Assembly: GCF_002087235.1 (NCBI RefSeq)
Contig: NZ_MUIO01000040.1
Span: 41,829 to 105,828, forward strand
Direction of reading: 5' to 3'
Length of the DNA stretch: 64,000 nt
Source of the DNA: Pseudomonas floridensis
GTDB taxonomy: Bacteria > Pseudomonadota > Gammaproteobacteria > Pseudomonadales > Pseudomonadaceae
Shown here: positions 7,660 to 17,403 of the stretch, one piece after another
Layout: every line of letters starts with the position of its first letter
Position numbering within the stretch: the stretch's first letter is position 1
Notes under the pieces: model-generated
What the model was told of the DNA's origin: nothing
The model's input: only the letters and a program-made list of their open reading frames with translations
Databases searched by the model: none
Made by a program: the position numbers and the translations under genes

Positions 7660-9758
7660 TGAATCAACTCATCAATATGTTGAACGGCATCGCGCTGTCG
7701 GCCATGCGCCGATCGGAGCTGGTCGGCGCGTTCTTTGTGATCGCCATCGTGTTCATGATGATCACCCCCCTGCCGACCGGCCTGGTGGATGTGTTGATCG
7801 CGGTCAACATTTGCATTTCATGCTTGTTGATCATGCTGGCCATGCACCTGCCCAGGCCGCTAGCATTTTCGACCTTTCCGGCCGTTCTCCTGCTGACGAC
7901 CATGTTTCGTCTGGCCCTGTCGATTTCCACTACCCGTCTGATCCTGCTCAATCAGGACGCCGGCCACATCGTCGAAGCGTTCGGCCAGTTCGTGGTCGGC
8001 GGCAACCTGGCGGTGGGTCTGGTGATCTTCCTGATCCTGACCGTGGTCAACTTCCTGGTGATCACAAAGGGCTCAGAACGGGTCGCCGAAGTGGGTGCGC
8101 GTTTCACGCTGGACGCCATGCCCGGCAAACAGATGTCGATCGACAGTGACCTGCGGGCCAACCTCATTACCGTACATGAAGCGCGCAGGAGACGAGCCGA
8201 ACTGAACAAGGAAAGCCAGTTGTTCGGTGCCATGGACGGTGCGATGAAATTCGTCAATGGCGATGCCATTGCGAGCCTGATCATCGTGGCCATCAACATG
8301 ATCGGCGGTATTTCGATCGGCGTGGTGCAGCACGGCATGAGCGCTGGTGACGCACTTCAGCTCTACACCGTACTGACCATCGGTGACGGCCTGATTGCGC
8401 AGATCCCGGCGCTGCTGATCTCCGTGACGTGCGGGATGATCATTACGCGCGTGCCCAACACCGAAACCGGTGTGGAAGCCAACATCGGTCGCGAAATCGC
8501 CGAACAAATCACCAGCCAGCCCAAGGCCTGGATCATTGCGGCCGTGGCCATGCTGGGTTTCGCCGCTTTGCCCGGCATGCCGACCGGGGTATTCATTACC
8601 ATTGCCATCATCTGTGGTGCTGGCGGCATGCTGCAACTGCAGCGGGCCAAGCCCAAGAAACAGCAGGACGGCGCCGTAGCGGTCGCTCCGGAAATGAACG
8701 GCAAGGAAGACTTGCGCACCTTCTCTCCCAGCCGTCAGTTCGTTCTGCAGTTTCATCCAGGTCAGAACCTGGCGCAGGTCGAGGCGCTGGTCAGCGAAAT
8801 ACGGCAACGGCGTAATCGTCTGGTAGTCAACTACGGCCTTACCCTGCCCTCGTTCGTCATCGAGCAGGTCCAGTATCTGCAGCCAGATGAGTTCCGCTTC
8901 ACGGTGTATGAAGTGCCTATGGTCAAGGCAACTTTCACCCAGACCCATGTGGCGGTGGATGCGCGTCAACTGGGACACGAAAACACGACGCCTGTCATTC
9001 CCGGTAATAGCGACCGTCAGGAAGAACAATGGGTCTGGCTGCCTGCCGACGCGCCTGAACTGCAGGACAACCAACTCTCCGCCATCAGCTCGACAACCCT
9101 GATCATCGAGCGCATGGAGCGTGCGCTTCAATCCTGCGGGCCACAGTTCATTGGCCTGCAGGAAACCAAAGCCATCCTCAGCTGGCTGGAATCCGAGCAG
9201 CCCGAACTGTCTCAGGAGATTCAGCGGGTACTGACCCTGACGCGGTTTTCCGCCGTTCTGCAACGACTGGCTTCGGAGTGTGTGCCGTTGCGCGCACTTC
9301 GAGTCATCGCCGAGACACTGATCGAGCATGCCCAGCACGAACGCGATATCAGTGTGCTGACCGATTACGTGCGCATTGCGCTCAAGTCACAGATTTACCA
9401 TCAGTACTGTGGCTCCGAGGGTCTGCTGGTGTGGCTGTTGACGCCGGAAAGCGAAGGCTTGCTGCGCGATGGCCTGCGTCAGACTCAGACCGAAACATTC
9501 TTTGCGCTGGACAATGAAATCAGCCAGATGCTCGTACAGCAATTGCACATGGCGTTCCCTCTGCGGGCGCCCGAGCAGGCGGTTCTGTTGGTCGCGCAGG
9601 ACTTGCGCAGCCCGCTGCGCAACTTGCTCAAGGAAGAGTTTTATCACGTCCCGGTGTTGTCTTTCGCCGAAATCAGCAACGCGGCCAAGGTCAAAGTCAT
9701 GGGTCGTTTCGACCTGGAAGATGATCTCGAGCCGCTGGATAACGAGCACGCGGCCTGA
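7659..9758 (+). CDS. hrcV: HrcV, major export-gate protein (SctV)
   Basis: The 699-residue protein is an FHIPEP/LcrD/FlhA homologue. The N-terminal third has about eight membrane segments (for example VGAFFVIAIVFMMITPLPTG and GNLAVGLVIFLILTVVNFLV). Between them lies the conserved FHIPEP-type loop (GARFTLDAMPGKQMSIDSDL, about residues 145-165). Residues from about 340 onward form the cytoplasmic ring domain that receives chaperone-substrate complexes. The length matches the family. It is coupled to hrpJ and followed by a 33-bp gap to hrpQ. Confidence 0.97.
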   Translation: MNQLINMLNGIALSAMRRSELVGAFFVIAIVFMMITPLPTGLVDVLIAVNICISCLLIMLAMHLPRPLAFSTFPAVLLLTTMFRLALSISTTRLILLNQDAGHIVEAFGQFVVGGNLAVGLVIFLILTVVNFLVITKGSERVAEVGARFTLDAMPGKQMSIDSDLRANLITVHEARRRRAELNKESQLFGAMDGAMKFVNGDAIASLIIVAINMIGGISIGVVQHGMSAGDALQLYTVLTIGDGLIAQIPALLISVTCGMIITRVPNTETGVEANIGREIAEQITSQPKAWIIAAVAMLGFAALPGMPTGVFITIAIICGAGGMLQLQRAKPKKQQDGAVAVAPEMNGKEDLRTFSPSRQFVLQFHPGQNLAQVEALVSEIRQRRNRLVVNYGLTLPSFVIEQVQYLQPDEFRFTVYEVPMVKATFTQTHVAVDARQLGHENTTPVIPGNSDRQEEQWVWLPADAPELQDNQLSAISSTTLIIERMERALQSCGPQFIGLQETKAILSWLESEQPELSQEIQRVLTLTRFSAVLQRLASECVPLRALRVIAETLIEHAQHERDISVLTDYVRIALKSQIYHQYCGSEGLLVWLLTPESEGLLRDGLRQTQTETFFALDNEISQMLVQQLHMAFPLRAPEQAVLLVAQDLRSPLRNLLKEEFYHVPVLSFAEISNAAKVKVMGRFDLEDDLEPLDNEHAA

Positions 9759-9791
9759 GCCTGAAACGCTCGGCCACAGGGAGAGAGTCGG

Positions 9792-10772
9792 ATGTTTGAA
9801 TTACGCGTACTGAACGGTCATCACCAAGGCGCAGCGTTGCCCCTGATTGGTGAGCAATGGTCGATCGGCTCAGCCGAACAGCAGGACCTGGCGCTGGAGG
9901 ACCCAGGCGTCGAGCGTCTTCATGGTCGCCTGAAGCGCCTGGGTGACAGCTGGTTTCTGGAGGGTGAAGAGGGGCAGGTATGCGACGAAGAAGGTCAGGC
10001 CCGAGCGAGCGCGGAATTGATCCTCAATCAGGCATTCATGCTGGGCACAGTATGGTTGTGCGTTTCACCGGCCGACGATGAGTGGCCTGTCGTACCGCAG
10101 ATCATTCCTGCAGCAGCCGAACCGGAACCGGCGCGCAATACCGCGCCGCTGGAAAAGGTTCAGACACGTTCGCAAAAGCTGCTGAATCGCACGACCGGAA
10201 TCATCGCCGGTTTGCTGATCGGCGTCATCGGCAGCGCATGGAGCCTGACACGCCCTGCACCCAGTGCCCTGGATCCGGAAGTGGCTCAGGTGGCGGCGGT
10301 CACCCGGTCTGCCTCGACGGCACCAGAAAAAACATCACCAACGGCTGCCACTGCAGGCAGTCAGTCGCCCGACAACCGCATCCGCCTGGCCGACCCTGAT
10401 GCCGTCCGGCACCAGCTCAATACGATGCTCAGCGAACGCCTGCTCACCGGTGTCAGAATTGAAGAAACCCCTGAAGGCCTGGTGCTCGACGGTGACCTCA
10501 AGGACGAAGCGTTGCTGGTTTATCAGCGCATGCTGCAGCGCTTCAAGGATCGTTATAAATCGCCCGTCACGGTGCTGGATAACGTGGCCAGCGCACGCAA
10601 CGCGTTGCCCTTCGTGGTCGTACAGATTCTGACCGGCCCCCACGCCCATCTAGTGACCGCCGACGGCCGACGGGTGTACGTGGGCGATGAGGTGGACGGG
10701 CTGCGTCTGTCCAGAATCGACGAGCACAAACTTCAGTTCGATGGCGACCGTCACGTTGAGGTGACCTGGTGA
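9792..10772 (+). CDS. hrpQ: HrpQ, inner-membrane ring protein (SctD)
   Basis: The 326-residue protein has a cytoplasmic FHA-like N-terminal domain (residues 1-100, MFELRVLNGHHQGAALPL...WSIGSAEQQDLAL) and one membrane helix at about 135-153 (TGIIAGLLIGVIGSAWSL). A periplasmic C-terminal part with ring-building repeats follows. This is the YscD/SctD layout that forms the outer inner-membrane ring together with HrcJ. A GGGAGAG ribosome site lies just before ATG 9792. The end overlaps hrcN by 4 bases (ATGA type, with GTG start). Confidence 0.9.
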   Translation: MFELRVLNGHHQGAALPLIGEQWSIGSAEQQDLALEDPGVERLHGRLKRLGDSWFLEGEEGQVCDEEGQARASAELILNQAFMLGTVWLCVSPADDEWPVVPQIIPAAAEPEPARNTAPLEKVQTRSQKLLNRTTGIIAGLLIGVIGSAWSLTRPAPSALDPEVAQVAAVTRSASTAPEKTSPTAATAGSQSPDNRIRLADPDAVRHQLNTMLSERLLTGVRIEETPEGLVLDGDLKDEALLVYQRMLQRFKDRYKSPVTVLDNVASARNALPFVVVQILTGPHAHLVTADGRRVYVGDEVDGLRLSRIDEHKLQFDGDRHVEVTW

Positions 10773-12118
10773 ATGCCGCGCTGACCCAATGGAAAGCACA
10801 TCACACGGCGCGACTTTCACAATACAGCGCGGTGCGCATCAGTGGCCGGGTAAGCGCTGTACGCGGCATTTTGCTGGAGTGCAAGCTGCCCGCCGCAAAG
10901 GTCGGCGATCTGTGTGAAGTGAGCAAGGCAGATGGCAGTCTGTTGCTCGCCGAAATCGTGGGTTTCACCCCGGATTGCACACTGCTCAGCGCGCTCGGAG
11001 CCCCGGATGGCATTCAAGTCGGTGCCACAATACGCCCGCTCGGCATTGCGCACCGGATCGGTGTTGACGACAGTCTGCTGGGGTGTGTGCTGGACGGGTT
11101 TGGTCGGCCCCTGATGGGTGACTGCCTGGGTGCCTTTGCCGGCCCGGACGACCGCCGTTCCACACTGCCGGTGATCGCCGACGCCCTGCCGCCCACTCAG
11201 CGTCCACGTATCACCACGGCCCTGCCGACCGGCGTGCGTGCCATCGACAGCGCAATTCTGCTGGGCGAAGGCCAGCGTGTCGGACTGTTCGCCGGCGCGG
11301 GCTGCGGCAAGACCACGCTGATGGCGGAGCTGGCCCGCAACATGGGCTGCGACGTAATCGTGTTCGGACTGATCGGTGAGCGGGGCCGCGAATTGCGCGA
11401 GTTCCTCGACCACGAACTGGATGAAACCTTGCGTGCGCGCTCGGTACTGGTCTGTGCCACCTCGGACCGTTCGAGCATGGAACGGGCACGCGCCGCCTTC
11501 ACAGCCACCGCCATTGCCGAAGCGTTCCGGGCAAGGGGTCAGAAAGTACTGCTGCTGCTCGACTCCCTCACCCGATTTGCCCGCGCACAGCGTGAAATCG
11601 GTATTGCCTCCGGCGAGCCTCTGGGGCGCGGCGGCCTGCCGCCTTCGGTCTACACCTTGCTGCCACGCTTGGTGGAGCGCGCCGGCATGAGCGAATACGG
11701 CTCGATCACAGCGCTCTATACCGTACTGATCGAGCAGGACTCGATGAACGATCCGGTTGCAGACGAAGTGCGTTCGCTGCTGGACGGCCACATCGTGCTA
11801 TCGCGCAGGCTGGCCGAACGCGGGCATTACCCGGCCATCGATGTGTCCGCCAGCATCAGCCGGATTCTCAGCAACGTGACAGGTCGTGAGCACCAGCGGG
11901 CCAACAATCGACTGCGCCAATTGCTGGCGGCCTATAAACAGGTGGAAATGCTCCTGCGTCTGGGCGAATACCAGGCCGGTGCGGATCCGGTCACCGACTG
12001 CGCCGTTCAATTGAACGATGCCATCAATGCCTTTCTGCGTCAGGACCTGCGTGAACCTGTGCCATTGCAGGAAACCCTGGATGAGTTGCTCAAGCTCACG
12101 TCTCAATTGCCGGAGTGA
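10769..12118 (+). CDS. hrcN: HrcN, type III secretion ATPase (SctN)
   Basis: The 449-residue F1-beta/FliI-type ATPase has Walker A AGAGCGKTT at residues 175-183 (K181), Walker B-like VLLLLDSLTRFARAQ near 265, and the conserved GEPLGRGGLPPSVYTLLPRL block. It unfolds and strips chaperones from substrates at the cytoplasmic face of the apparatus. Start is GTG 10769, overlapping the hrpQ stop, which implies coupled translation. Its stop overlaps hrpO. Confidence 0.97.
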   Translation: MNAALTQWKAHHTARLSQYSAVRISGRVSAVRGILLECKLPAAKVGDLCEVSKADGSLLLAEIVGFTPDCTLLSALGAPDGIQVGATIRPLGIAHRIGVDDSLLGCVLDGFGRPLMGDCLGAFAGPDDRRSTLPVIADALPPTQRPRITTALPTGVRAIDSAILLGEGQRVGLFAGAGCGKTTLMAELARNMGCDVIVFGLIGERGRELREFLDHELDETLRARSVLVCATSDRSSMERARAAFTATAIAEAFRARGQKVLLLLDSLTRFARAQREIGIASGEPLGRGGLPPSVYTLLPRLVERAGMSEYGSITALYTVLIEQDSMNDPVADEVRSLLDGHIVLSRRLAERGHYPAIDVSASISRILSNVTGREHQRANNRLRQLLAAYKQVEMLLRLGEYQAGADPVTDCAVQLNDAINAFLRQDLREPVPLQETLDELLKLTSQLPE

Positions 12119-12567
12119 TGATGGACGAATCCCTCGAGGAAGATCCGCAACGCGTGGCGCTCGAGCAGGTCATCGGCCTGCTTACGCCGTTGCGTCAACA
12201 CCGTCAGGCCAGTGCCGAACGTGCGCAACGCCAGGCGCAGGTGGAACTGAAATCCATGCTCGACCACCTATCAGTGACCAGAGCGTCGTTGAACCTGGAA
12301 CGAGATCGGCAAAAGCAACGACGTGAGACGCTATCAGAGGCTCATCTGGAAAAAACCATCAGTCTGAATGACCTGGACCGATGGCACGACAAAGAAAAAA
12401 CCATGCTCGACCGCCTGGACCTCATGCGCCAGGACATTCAGCAACAGCAACTTCGAATATCCGAACAGCAAGCGCTGGTGGAAGACCGACAGCGACAAGC
12501 CAAGGCGTCTCAGCGTGCAGTCGAGAAACTGGCCTGCATGAGCGAGACACTCAACGAAGAAGGTTAA
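12118..12567 (+). CDS. hrpO: HrpO, ATPase stalk protein (SctO)
   Basis: About 149 residues, almost wholly predicted coiled coil and rich in Glu, Gln, Arg and Lys (DRQKQRRETLSEAHLEK...LDLMRQDIQQQQLRISEQQ). This is the FliJ/YscO stalk pattern that links the HrcN hexamer to HrcV. Three start codons are stacked (GTG 12115, ATG 12118, ATG 12121). ATG 12118 overlaps the hrcN TGA and is taken here. An internal hrp-box-like element lies at 12243-12270. Confidence 0.88.
   Translation: MMDESLEEDPQRVALEQVIGLLTPLRQHRQASAERAQRQAQVELKSMLDHLSVTRASLNLERDRQKQRRETLSEAHLEKTISLNDLDRWHDKEKTMLDRLDLMRQDIQQQQLRISEQQALVEDRQRQAKASQRAVEKLACMSETLNEEG
12243..12270 (+). promoter_or_regulatory. candidate internal hrp box inside hrpO
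   Basis: GGAACT (12243-12248), a 15-bp spacer and CCACCTA (12264-12270) differ from the HrpL consensus only at the last base of the -35 block. It is on the coding strand, about 300 bp before hrpP, and could feed the hrpP-hrcU half of the operon. It may also be a chance match within coding sequence. Confidence 0.4.
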
Positions 12568-13197
12568 GTGCCGATGCCCACTCCAATCAGACACGCAACA
12601 ACAGCACCGCCGGCACCTCCAGCCACACCAGCGATCGACCGACAAGCACCTGAAGAACAGGCGGAGCGGACACCGGCACCCGCGACGCACTCGCGCACTA
12701 CACCGTTTACCCGTGCAGTGATGCCCAGCGGCGAAAAGCGCCCCGCTGCCAGCGTCGGCCGCGGCGATTCGCACGCAGGCCGTTCACCTGCGGATGGCTC
12801 GCTGCGGGACGATGCCATCAGTGCCGACGGTTTGTTCTTCTCGCAACTGTTGGTGCCTCCGGTAAGCGAAGAGCCTGATCAACAGAGCTTTGCAGGCGGC
12901 AGCCTGGACTTCACGACGAAAACGGAACCGGTGCCTGCGCAACTGATCGATGAACTGAGCCAGCGGTTGCCGCAGCAGCCCGTCGGCCCCCTCAATTTCA
13001 CGCTGCTGATGCCGAACCTGGGTCAGGTGCGCGTCAACGCCGAAAAAACCGACAACCGCTGGAACATCCAGTTGGGCTTCAGCCGTCGCGACGTCCTCAA
13101 ACGGGTAAACGGCCAGGCAAGTGCCTGCCGCGATGCGCTCGCGCAAGCCTTGGGTCACGACGTCGACCTCGACTTCCATGAAGACCTTGACGCATGA
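12568..13197 (+). CDS. hrpP: HrpP, substrate-specificity switch/length-control protein (SctP)
   Basis: The 209-residue protein has a Pro/Ala/Thr-rich disordered N-terminus (residues 1-75) and a globular C-terminal T3S4-like domain (about 125-205, with [20 protein letters not shown] and [13 protein letters not shown]). The layout is that of short SctP proteins. HrpP is known in P. syringae to be secreted and to help switch from pilin to effector export. GTG 12568 and ATG 12574 are both possible starts; AAGG lies 4 or 10 nt upstream respectively. The end overlaps the hrcQa start by 4 bases. Confidence 0.87.
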   Translation: MPMPTPIRHATTAPPAPPATPAIDRQAPEEQAERTPAPATHSRTTPFTRAVMPSGEKRPAASVGRGDSHAGRSPADGSLRDDAISADGLFFSQLLVPPVSEEPDQQSFAGGSLDFTTKTEPVPAQLIDELSQRLPQQPVGPLNFTLLMPNLGQVRVNAEKTDNRWNIQLGFSRRDVLKRVNGQASACRDALAQALGHDVDLDFHEDLDA

Positions 13198-13910
13198 GCG
13201 CGCTGCATCTGCGCAAGGTCGATCCGCTGCTGGCTCGAGCCACACGCGAACTGGGCGCCGGACAGCGTCTGGCATTCGAAGCTCAGGGCCAGCGCGGTGA
13301 GCTGACGCTCTTGCCGCTGGTTGTCGAGGCGGATGCACCGACGGATGGCGTATGGCTAAACAGTGCTGTCGGCGCGCTGTGTCTGGGCGATGCCGAGGCG
13401 GTACTGAGCCTGTTGGGCGACGCGCCATTGACGCTGAACGGTGAGCAGCAAGGCTGGTACTGGCAATTTTTCAACCAGTGCCTGAGTCCCTCGATTGCCG
13501 CGTTGCTAGCACCTGTCGAGCCACTGTTCGACGCCTCCGACATCGGTTCTTTCGGCTGCCGGATTCAGGTCCGTCTTGCCGAAGAGTCGATTCATGCCCA
13601 TATGCACTGCGCGCCTGAAACGTTGCTCAGGCTGCTGCACGCTGCGCCTTGGCAGGCTCGGCAACAGCCTGTCGATGACACCTGGACAGTGACCACACCG
13701 CTGATCATCGGCGAACTGGCACTGACGCTCAGTGAACTGGCCTCGCTGCGCCCCGGAGACGTGGTGTTGCCCGCCCGCTGCCAGTTCGACAGCGCAGGCC
13801 AGGGTTGCCTGACGCTCGGCGGGCGACAGTGGGCCGCGCACACCGACAGTCAGGCACAGCAATTATTTCTGCGGCTTAGCCACGAGGAGCATGGTCACCA
13901 TGAGTACTGA
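13194..13910 (+). CDS. hrcQa: HrcQa, N-terminal half of the split C-ring protein (SctQ)
   Basis: The 238-residue protein corresponds to the N-terminal half of YscQ/SctQ. A SPOA-like segment lies near the end ([20 protein letters not shown], about residues 170-192). In P. syringae SctQ is encoded as two proteins, HrcQa and HrcQb, which together build the cytoplasmic sorting platform. The gene overlaps hrpP upstream and hrcQb downstream. Confidence 0.93.
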   Translation: MSALHLRKVDPLLARATRELGAGQRLAFEAQGQRGELTLLPLVVEADAPTDGVWLNSAVGALCLGDAEAVLSLLGDAPLTLNGEQQGWYWQFFNQCLSPSIAALLAPVEPLFDASDIGSFGCRIQVRLAEESIHAHMHCAPETLLRLLHAAPWQARQQPVDDTWTVTTPLIIGELALTLSELASLRPGDVVLPARCQFDSAGQGCLTLGGRQWAAHTDSQAQQLFLRLSHEEHGHHEY

Positions 13911-14331
13911 GGATCTTTACCAGGACGAAGTCGAACACCTGGACGACCTTGACGATGCAGCCGATACGCCGGAGGACCGATCCGGCGCAAGCTCGTATGC
14001 GCATGACGATCAATACACACAACCGAATGCCGAGGCATGGCCGGACGCTGATCCCGCTGACGAAGCACAACCGGTATTTGCCAATGATTACTCACCCGAA
14101 CAGACCACGTTCGAGAGTCTTGCACTTGAGCTGACCCTTCGTTGCGGCCAGCTCAAGCTGACCCTGGGCGAATTGCGACGCCTGGATGCTGGCACGGTCC
14201 TGGAGGTCGCCGGCATCGCGCCGGGGCATGCCACGCTATGTCACGGCGAGCGGGTCGTGGCCGAGGGCGAACTGGTGGATGTCGATGGCCGGCTCGGTCT
14301 GCAGATCACGCGGATGGTGACCCAGCCATGA
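13900..14331 (+). CDS. hrcQb: HrcQb, C-terminal half of the split C-ring protein (SctQ)
   Basis: Acidic, low-complexity residues 1-70 are followed by a SPOA domain (about 75-143: [20 protein letters not shown]...LGLQITRMV). ATG 13900 (MSTEDLYQ) is preferred over ATG 13891, because GAGGAG at 13884-13889 is one base from the latter but 10 from the former, and known homologues begin MSTEDLYQ. This gives 143 residues. The 11-base overlap with hrcQa and the 4-base overlap with hrcR indicate coupling. HrcQb is known to form dimer-of-dimers with a SpoA fold. Confidence 0.92.
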   Translation: MSTEDLYQDEVEHLDDLDDAADTPEDRSGASSYAHDDQYTQPNAEAWPDADPADEAQPVFANDYSPEQTTFESLALELTLRCGQLKLTLGELRRLDAGTVLEVAGIAPGHATLCHGERVVAEGELVDVDGRLGLQITRMVTQP

Positions 14332-14981
14332 TCATGGACGGGGTGAACCCGATCCTGCTGGCGCTGATGCTCGGTTCCTTGTCGCTGATACCGTTTTTGC
14401 TGATCGTCTGCACGGCGTTCCTGAAGATTGCCATGACCCTGCTGATCACCCGTAACGCCATTGGGGTCCAGCAGGTTCCGCCGAACATGGCGCTGTACGG
14501 CATTGCGCTGGCGGCAACGATGTTCGTGATGGCGCCGGTGGCTCATGAGATTCAGCAACGGGTGCATGATCACCCTCTGGAGCTGGGTAGCGCAGATAAG
14601 CTGCAAGCCAGCCTGAGAACCGTCATCGAACCGTTGCAACGCTTCATGACACGCAACACTGACCCGGACGTGGTCGCCCACTTGCTGGAAAACACCCAGC
14701 GCATGTGGCCCAAGGAGCTGGCCGATCAGGCAACCAAGGAAGATCTGTTGCTGGCGATCCCCGCTTTTGTACTCTCAGAGTTGCAGGCCGGATTCGAAAT
14801 CGGCTTTCTGATCTATATCCCGTTCATCGTCATCGATCTGATTGTCTCGAACCTGCTGTTGGCCCTGGGTATGCAGATGGTATCGCCGATGACCATTTCC
14901 CTGCCGCTCAAGCTGCTGTTATTCGTGCTGGTGTCGGGCTGGTCACGCCTGCTCGACAGCCTCTTCTATTCGTATATGTGA
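14328..14981 (+). CDS. hrcR: HrcR, export-apparatus membrane protein (SctR)
   Basis: The 217-residue FliP/YscR family protein starts at ATG 14328, overlapping the hrcQb stop. A long open frame further upstream is only read-through of hrcQb in another frame. Membrane segments lie near residues 8-35 ([20 protein letters not shown]), 52-73 and in the C-terminal third ([20 protein letters not shown]). HrcR, HrcS and HrcT form the helical entry portal of the export channel. It is spaced 7 bp from hrcS. Confidence 0.96.
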   Translation: MIMDGVNPILLALMLGSLSLIPFLLIVCTAFLKIAMTLLITRNAIGVQQVPPNMALYGIALAATMFVMAPVAHEIQQRVHDHPLELGSADKLQASLRTVIEPLQRFMTRNTDPDVVAHLLENTQRMWPKELADQATKEDLLLAIPAFVLSELQAGFEIGFLIYIPFIVIDLIVSNLLLALGMQMVSPMTISLPLKLLLFVLVSGWSRLLDSLFYSYM

Positions 14982-14988
14982 GGCGGTC

Positions 14989-15255
14989 ATGGAAGCGTTG
15001 GCGCTGTTCAAGCAAGGCATGTTTCTGGTGGTGATTCTCACCGCGCCTCCTCTTGCCGTGGCGGTGTTGGTGGGGACGATCACCTCGCTGCTGCAAGCCC
15101 TGATGCAGGTTCAGGACCAGACACTGCCATTTGGCATCAAACTGGGCGCGGTCGGGCTGACGCTGGCCATGACCGGCCGCTGGATCGGTGTCGAGCTCAT
15201 CCAGTTCATCAACATGGCCTTCGACCTGATTGCACGGTCCGGGGTCAGTCACTAG
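14989..15255 (+). CDS. hrcS: HrcS, export-apparatus membrane protein (SctS)
   Basis: The 88-residue FliQ/YscS family protein has two membrane helices (about 13-38, GMFLVVILTAPPLAVAVLVG, and 52-75, GAVGLTLAMTGRWIGVELIQ), the standard layout. It is one of the three helical portal subunits. GAGGCGG lies upstream of ATG 14989. The stop codon TAG 15253-15255 abuts the hrcT ATG with no gap. Confidence 0.96.
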   Translation: MEALALFKQGMFLVVILTAPPLAVAVLVGTITSLLQALMQVQDQTLPFGIKLGAVGLTLAMTGRWIGVELIQFINMAFDLIARSGVSH

Positions 15256-16050
15256 ATGCCCTTCGACGCGCAGTACATTTATGAACTCTTGCAGGGCATG
15301 GCGCTGGCGATGGCACGTCTGTTGCCTTGCATGATGCTGGTACCGGCCTTCTGCTTCAAATACCTCAAAGGTCCCTTGCGCTACGCAGTACTGGCATCGA
15401 TCTCGATGGTCCCTGCACCCGCCATCAGCCGTGCGCTGGCCTCTATGGACGGTAACTGGTTCGAGATCGGCGGCCTGATCATCAAGGAATCGGTGTTGGG
15501 GACCTTGATGGGGCTGCTGCTGTATGCCCCGTTCTGGATGTTCGCTTCGGTCGGCGCGCTGCTCGACAGCCAACGTGGCGCATTGAGCGGCGGGCAGATA
15601 AACCCCGGCCTGGGTCCGGATGCGACACCGCTGGGCGAGTTGTTCCAGGAAACCATGATCATGCTGGTGATCCTTACCGGTGGACTGTCGTTGATCACCC
15701 AGGTTATCTGGGACAGCTATACCATCTGGCCACCCACGGCCTGGCTCCCGGGCATGACAGCCGAAGGCCTGGATGTCTTCCTTGAGCAACTGAACCAGAC
15801 GATGCAACACATGATGCTGTACGCCGCGCCCTTCATTGCGCTGCTACTGTTGATCGAGGCTGCGTTTGCCATCGTCGGTCTTTACGCGCAGCAGTTGAAT
15901 GTGTCCATCCTGTCGATGCCGGCCAAGAGCATGGCTGGCCTTGCCTTTTTGCTGGTTTATCTACCGACGCTGCTGGAGTTGGGCAATGGTCAGTTGCTGA
16001 AACTGGCCGATCTGAAGTCTGTGTTCGGCCTGCTGGTGCAAGTGCCGTGA
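15256..16050 (+). CDS. hrcT: HrcT, export-apparatus membrane protein (SctT)
   Basis: The 264-residue FliR/YscT family protein has five to six hydrophobic segments, including LPCMMLVPAFCFKYLKGPLR and MLYAAPFIALLLLIEAAFAI. The conserved core segment GALLDSQRGALSGGQINPGL lies at about 98-117. It caps the SctR-SctS portal. The last codons overlap the hrcU start (GTG 16047). Confidence 0.95.
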   Translation: MPFDAQYIYELLQGMALAMARLLPCMMLVPAFCFKYLKGPLRYAVLASISMVPAPAISRALASMDGNWFEIGGLIIKESVLGTLMGLLLYAPFWMFASVGALLDSQRGALSGGQINPGLGPDATPLGELFQETMIMLVILTGGLSLITQVIWDSYTIWPPTAWLPGMTAEGLDVFLEQLNQTMQHMMLYAAPFIALLLLIEAAFAIVGLYAQQLNVSILSMPAKSMAGLAFLLVYLPTLLELGNGQLLKLADLKSVFGLLVQVP

Positions 16051-17126
16051 GTGAAAAAACGGAAAAGGCCACGCCCAAGCAACTACGTGATGCACGGGAA
16101 AAAGGCCAGGTCGGTCAGAGTCAGGACTTGGGCAAACTGATGATCCTGATGGCCGTGAGCGAAGTGACGCTCGGCCTGGCCGACGAAAGCGTCAATCGCC
16201 TGCAGGGCTTGCTGGTACTTTCGTTCAAGGGCATCGACCGCTCTTTCTTTTCGGCGGTCGAGCTTCTTGCCAGTGAAGGTCTGTCGGTGCTGATCAGCTT
16301 CGCCTTGTGCAGCGTCGGCCTGGCAATGCTCATGCGCCTGGTCAGCAGTTGGGTGCAGATCGGCTTTCTGTTTGCGCCCAAGGCATTGAAGATCGACATC
16401 AACAAAATCAATCCTTTCTCTCACGCCAAGCAGATGTTTTCGGGGCAGAACATTACTACGCTGCTGCTCAGTATTCTCAAGGCGGTTGCCATTGCGGCAA
16501 CGCTGTACAGTCAGGTAAAGCCGGCGCTGGGTAGCTTGATCATAATGGCCAACAGCGATCTGGTGACTTACTGGCATGCACTGGTCGAGCTGTTCAGGCA
16601 CATTCTTCGAGTGATTCTGGGCCTGCTGCTGGCAATCGCGCTGGTCGACTTCGCGATGCAGAAATACTTTCATGCCAAAAAACTGCGCATGAGCCACGAA
16701 GACATCAAGAAAGAATACAAACAGTCAGAGGGCGATCCACACGTCAAAGGCCATCGTCGGCAACTGGCCCATGAAATTCTCAACCAGGAACCCTCTGCGG
16801 CGCCCAATCCGGTGGAGGATGCCGACATGCTGCTGGTCAACCCCACTCATTACGCTGTAGCGCTGTACTATCGACCGGGTGAAACGCCTCTGCCGCTGAT
16901 TCATTGCAAAGGTGAAGACGAAGAGGCACTGGCGCTGATCGCCAGAGCCAAGAAGGCCGGCATTCCCGTGGTGCAAAGCATCTGGCTGGCACGCACGCTG
17001 TACCGGGTCAAAGTAGGTAAATATATCCCCCGCCCTACCCTTCAGGCCGTGGGACACATCTACAAAGTGGTTCGTCAACTGGACGAAGTCACCGACGAAG
17101 TGATCCAGGTCGAAGTCGAGCTGTAG
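16047..17126 (+). CDS. hrcU: HrcU, autocleaving export switch protein (SctU)
   Basis: The 359-residue FlhB/YscU family protein starts at GTG 16047 (VSEKTEKATPKQLRDAREKG, the typical amphipathic start). Four membrane segments lie within about 30-215, then a cytoplasmic domain holds the self-cleavage motif NPTH at residues 265-268. Cleavage between Asn and Pro changes substrate specificity from early to late substrates. It is the last gene of the hrpJ-hrcU run. The gap to the convergent hrpV is about 340 bp. Confidence 0.97.
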   Translation: MSEKTEKATPKQLRDAREKGQVGQSQDLGKLMILMAVSEVTLGLADESVNRLQGLLVLSFKGIDRSFFSAVELLASEGLSVLISFALCSVGLAMLMRLVSSWVQIGFLFAPKALKIDINKINPFSHAKQMFSGQNITTLLLSILKAVAIAATLYSQVKPALGSLIIMANSDLVTYWHALVELFRHILRVILGLLLAIALVDFAMQKYFHAKKLRMSHEDIKKEYKQSEGDPHVKGHRRQLAHEILNQEPSAAPNPVEDADMLLVNPTHYAVALYYRPGETPLPLIHCKGEDEEALALIARAKKAGIPVVQSIWLARTLYRVKVGKYIPRPTLQAVGHIYKVVRQLDEVTDEVIQVEVEL

Positions 17127-17403
17127 GTCAGCCCCCGTTCTCCTCAACCACACTCGCATCCCACAGCCTGTATATCCGATGCAACCCAGGATCTGCTGCG
17201 CAGCCCATCGCCACCTCCGAAAGCTCCCACGCCCTGCGGGCAGGCGTAGGCTCGAAACCGTGGGAGCTGACTTGTCCGCGAAAGGGCTGTCCATCCCCGC
17301 TTAATAGCGCTGTTGCGCCACGGCATTCGCGGACGCTCACATGGGTCGTCCCTCACGTCAGCGGAAGGACCGCCAACCGAAGCCATTGCAGCGAACGCCA
17401 AGG
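17127..17403. repeat. intergenic region with a degraded Pseudomonas REP-like repeat
   Basis: Between convergent hrcU and hrpV. GTGGGAGCTGACTTGTCCGC, extending to AA (17260-17282), is the head of the common Pseudomonas extragenic palindrome. A partial opposing arm (TTCGCGGACGCTCAC, about 17327-17341) lies 45 bp on, and an inverted CTCCCAC (17224-17230) flanks it on the left. No gene is seen here. Confidence 0.6.

Noticed and set aside
10123..10153. GGAACC with a CCGCTGG block 16 bp later in hrpQ
   Set aside because: Two mismatches in the -10 block including a required A; chance match in coding DNA.
12922..12955. GGAACC in hrpP
   Set aside because: No CCACNNA block at 15-16 bp.
14142..14327. 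Upstream in-frame extension of hrcR
   Set aside because: Lies wholly within hrcQb in another frame; ATG 14328 overlaps the hrcQb stop as expected and fits SctR N-termini.
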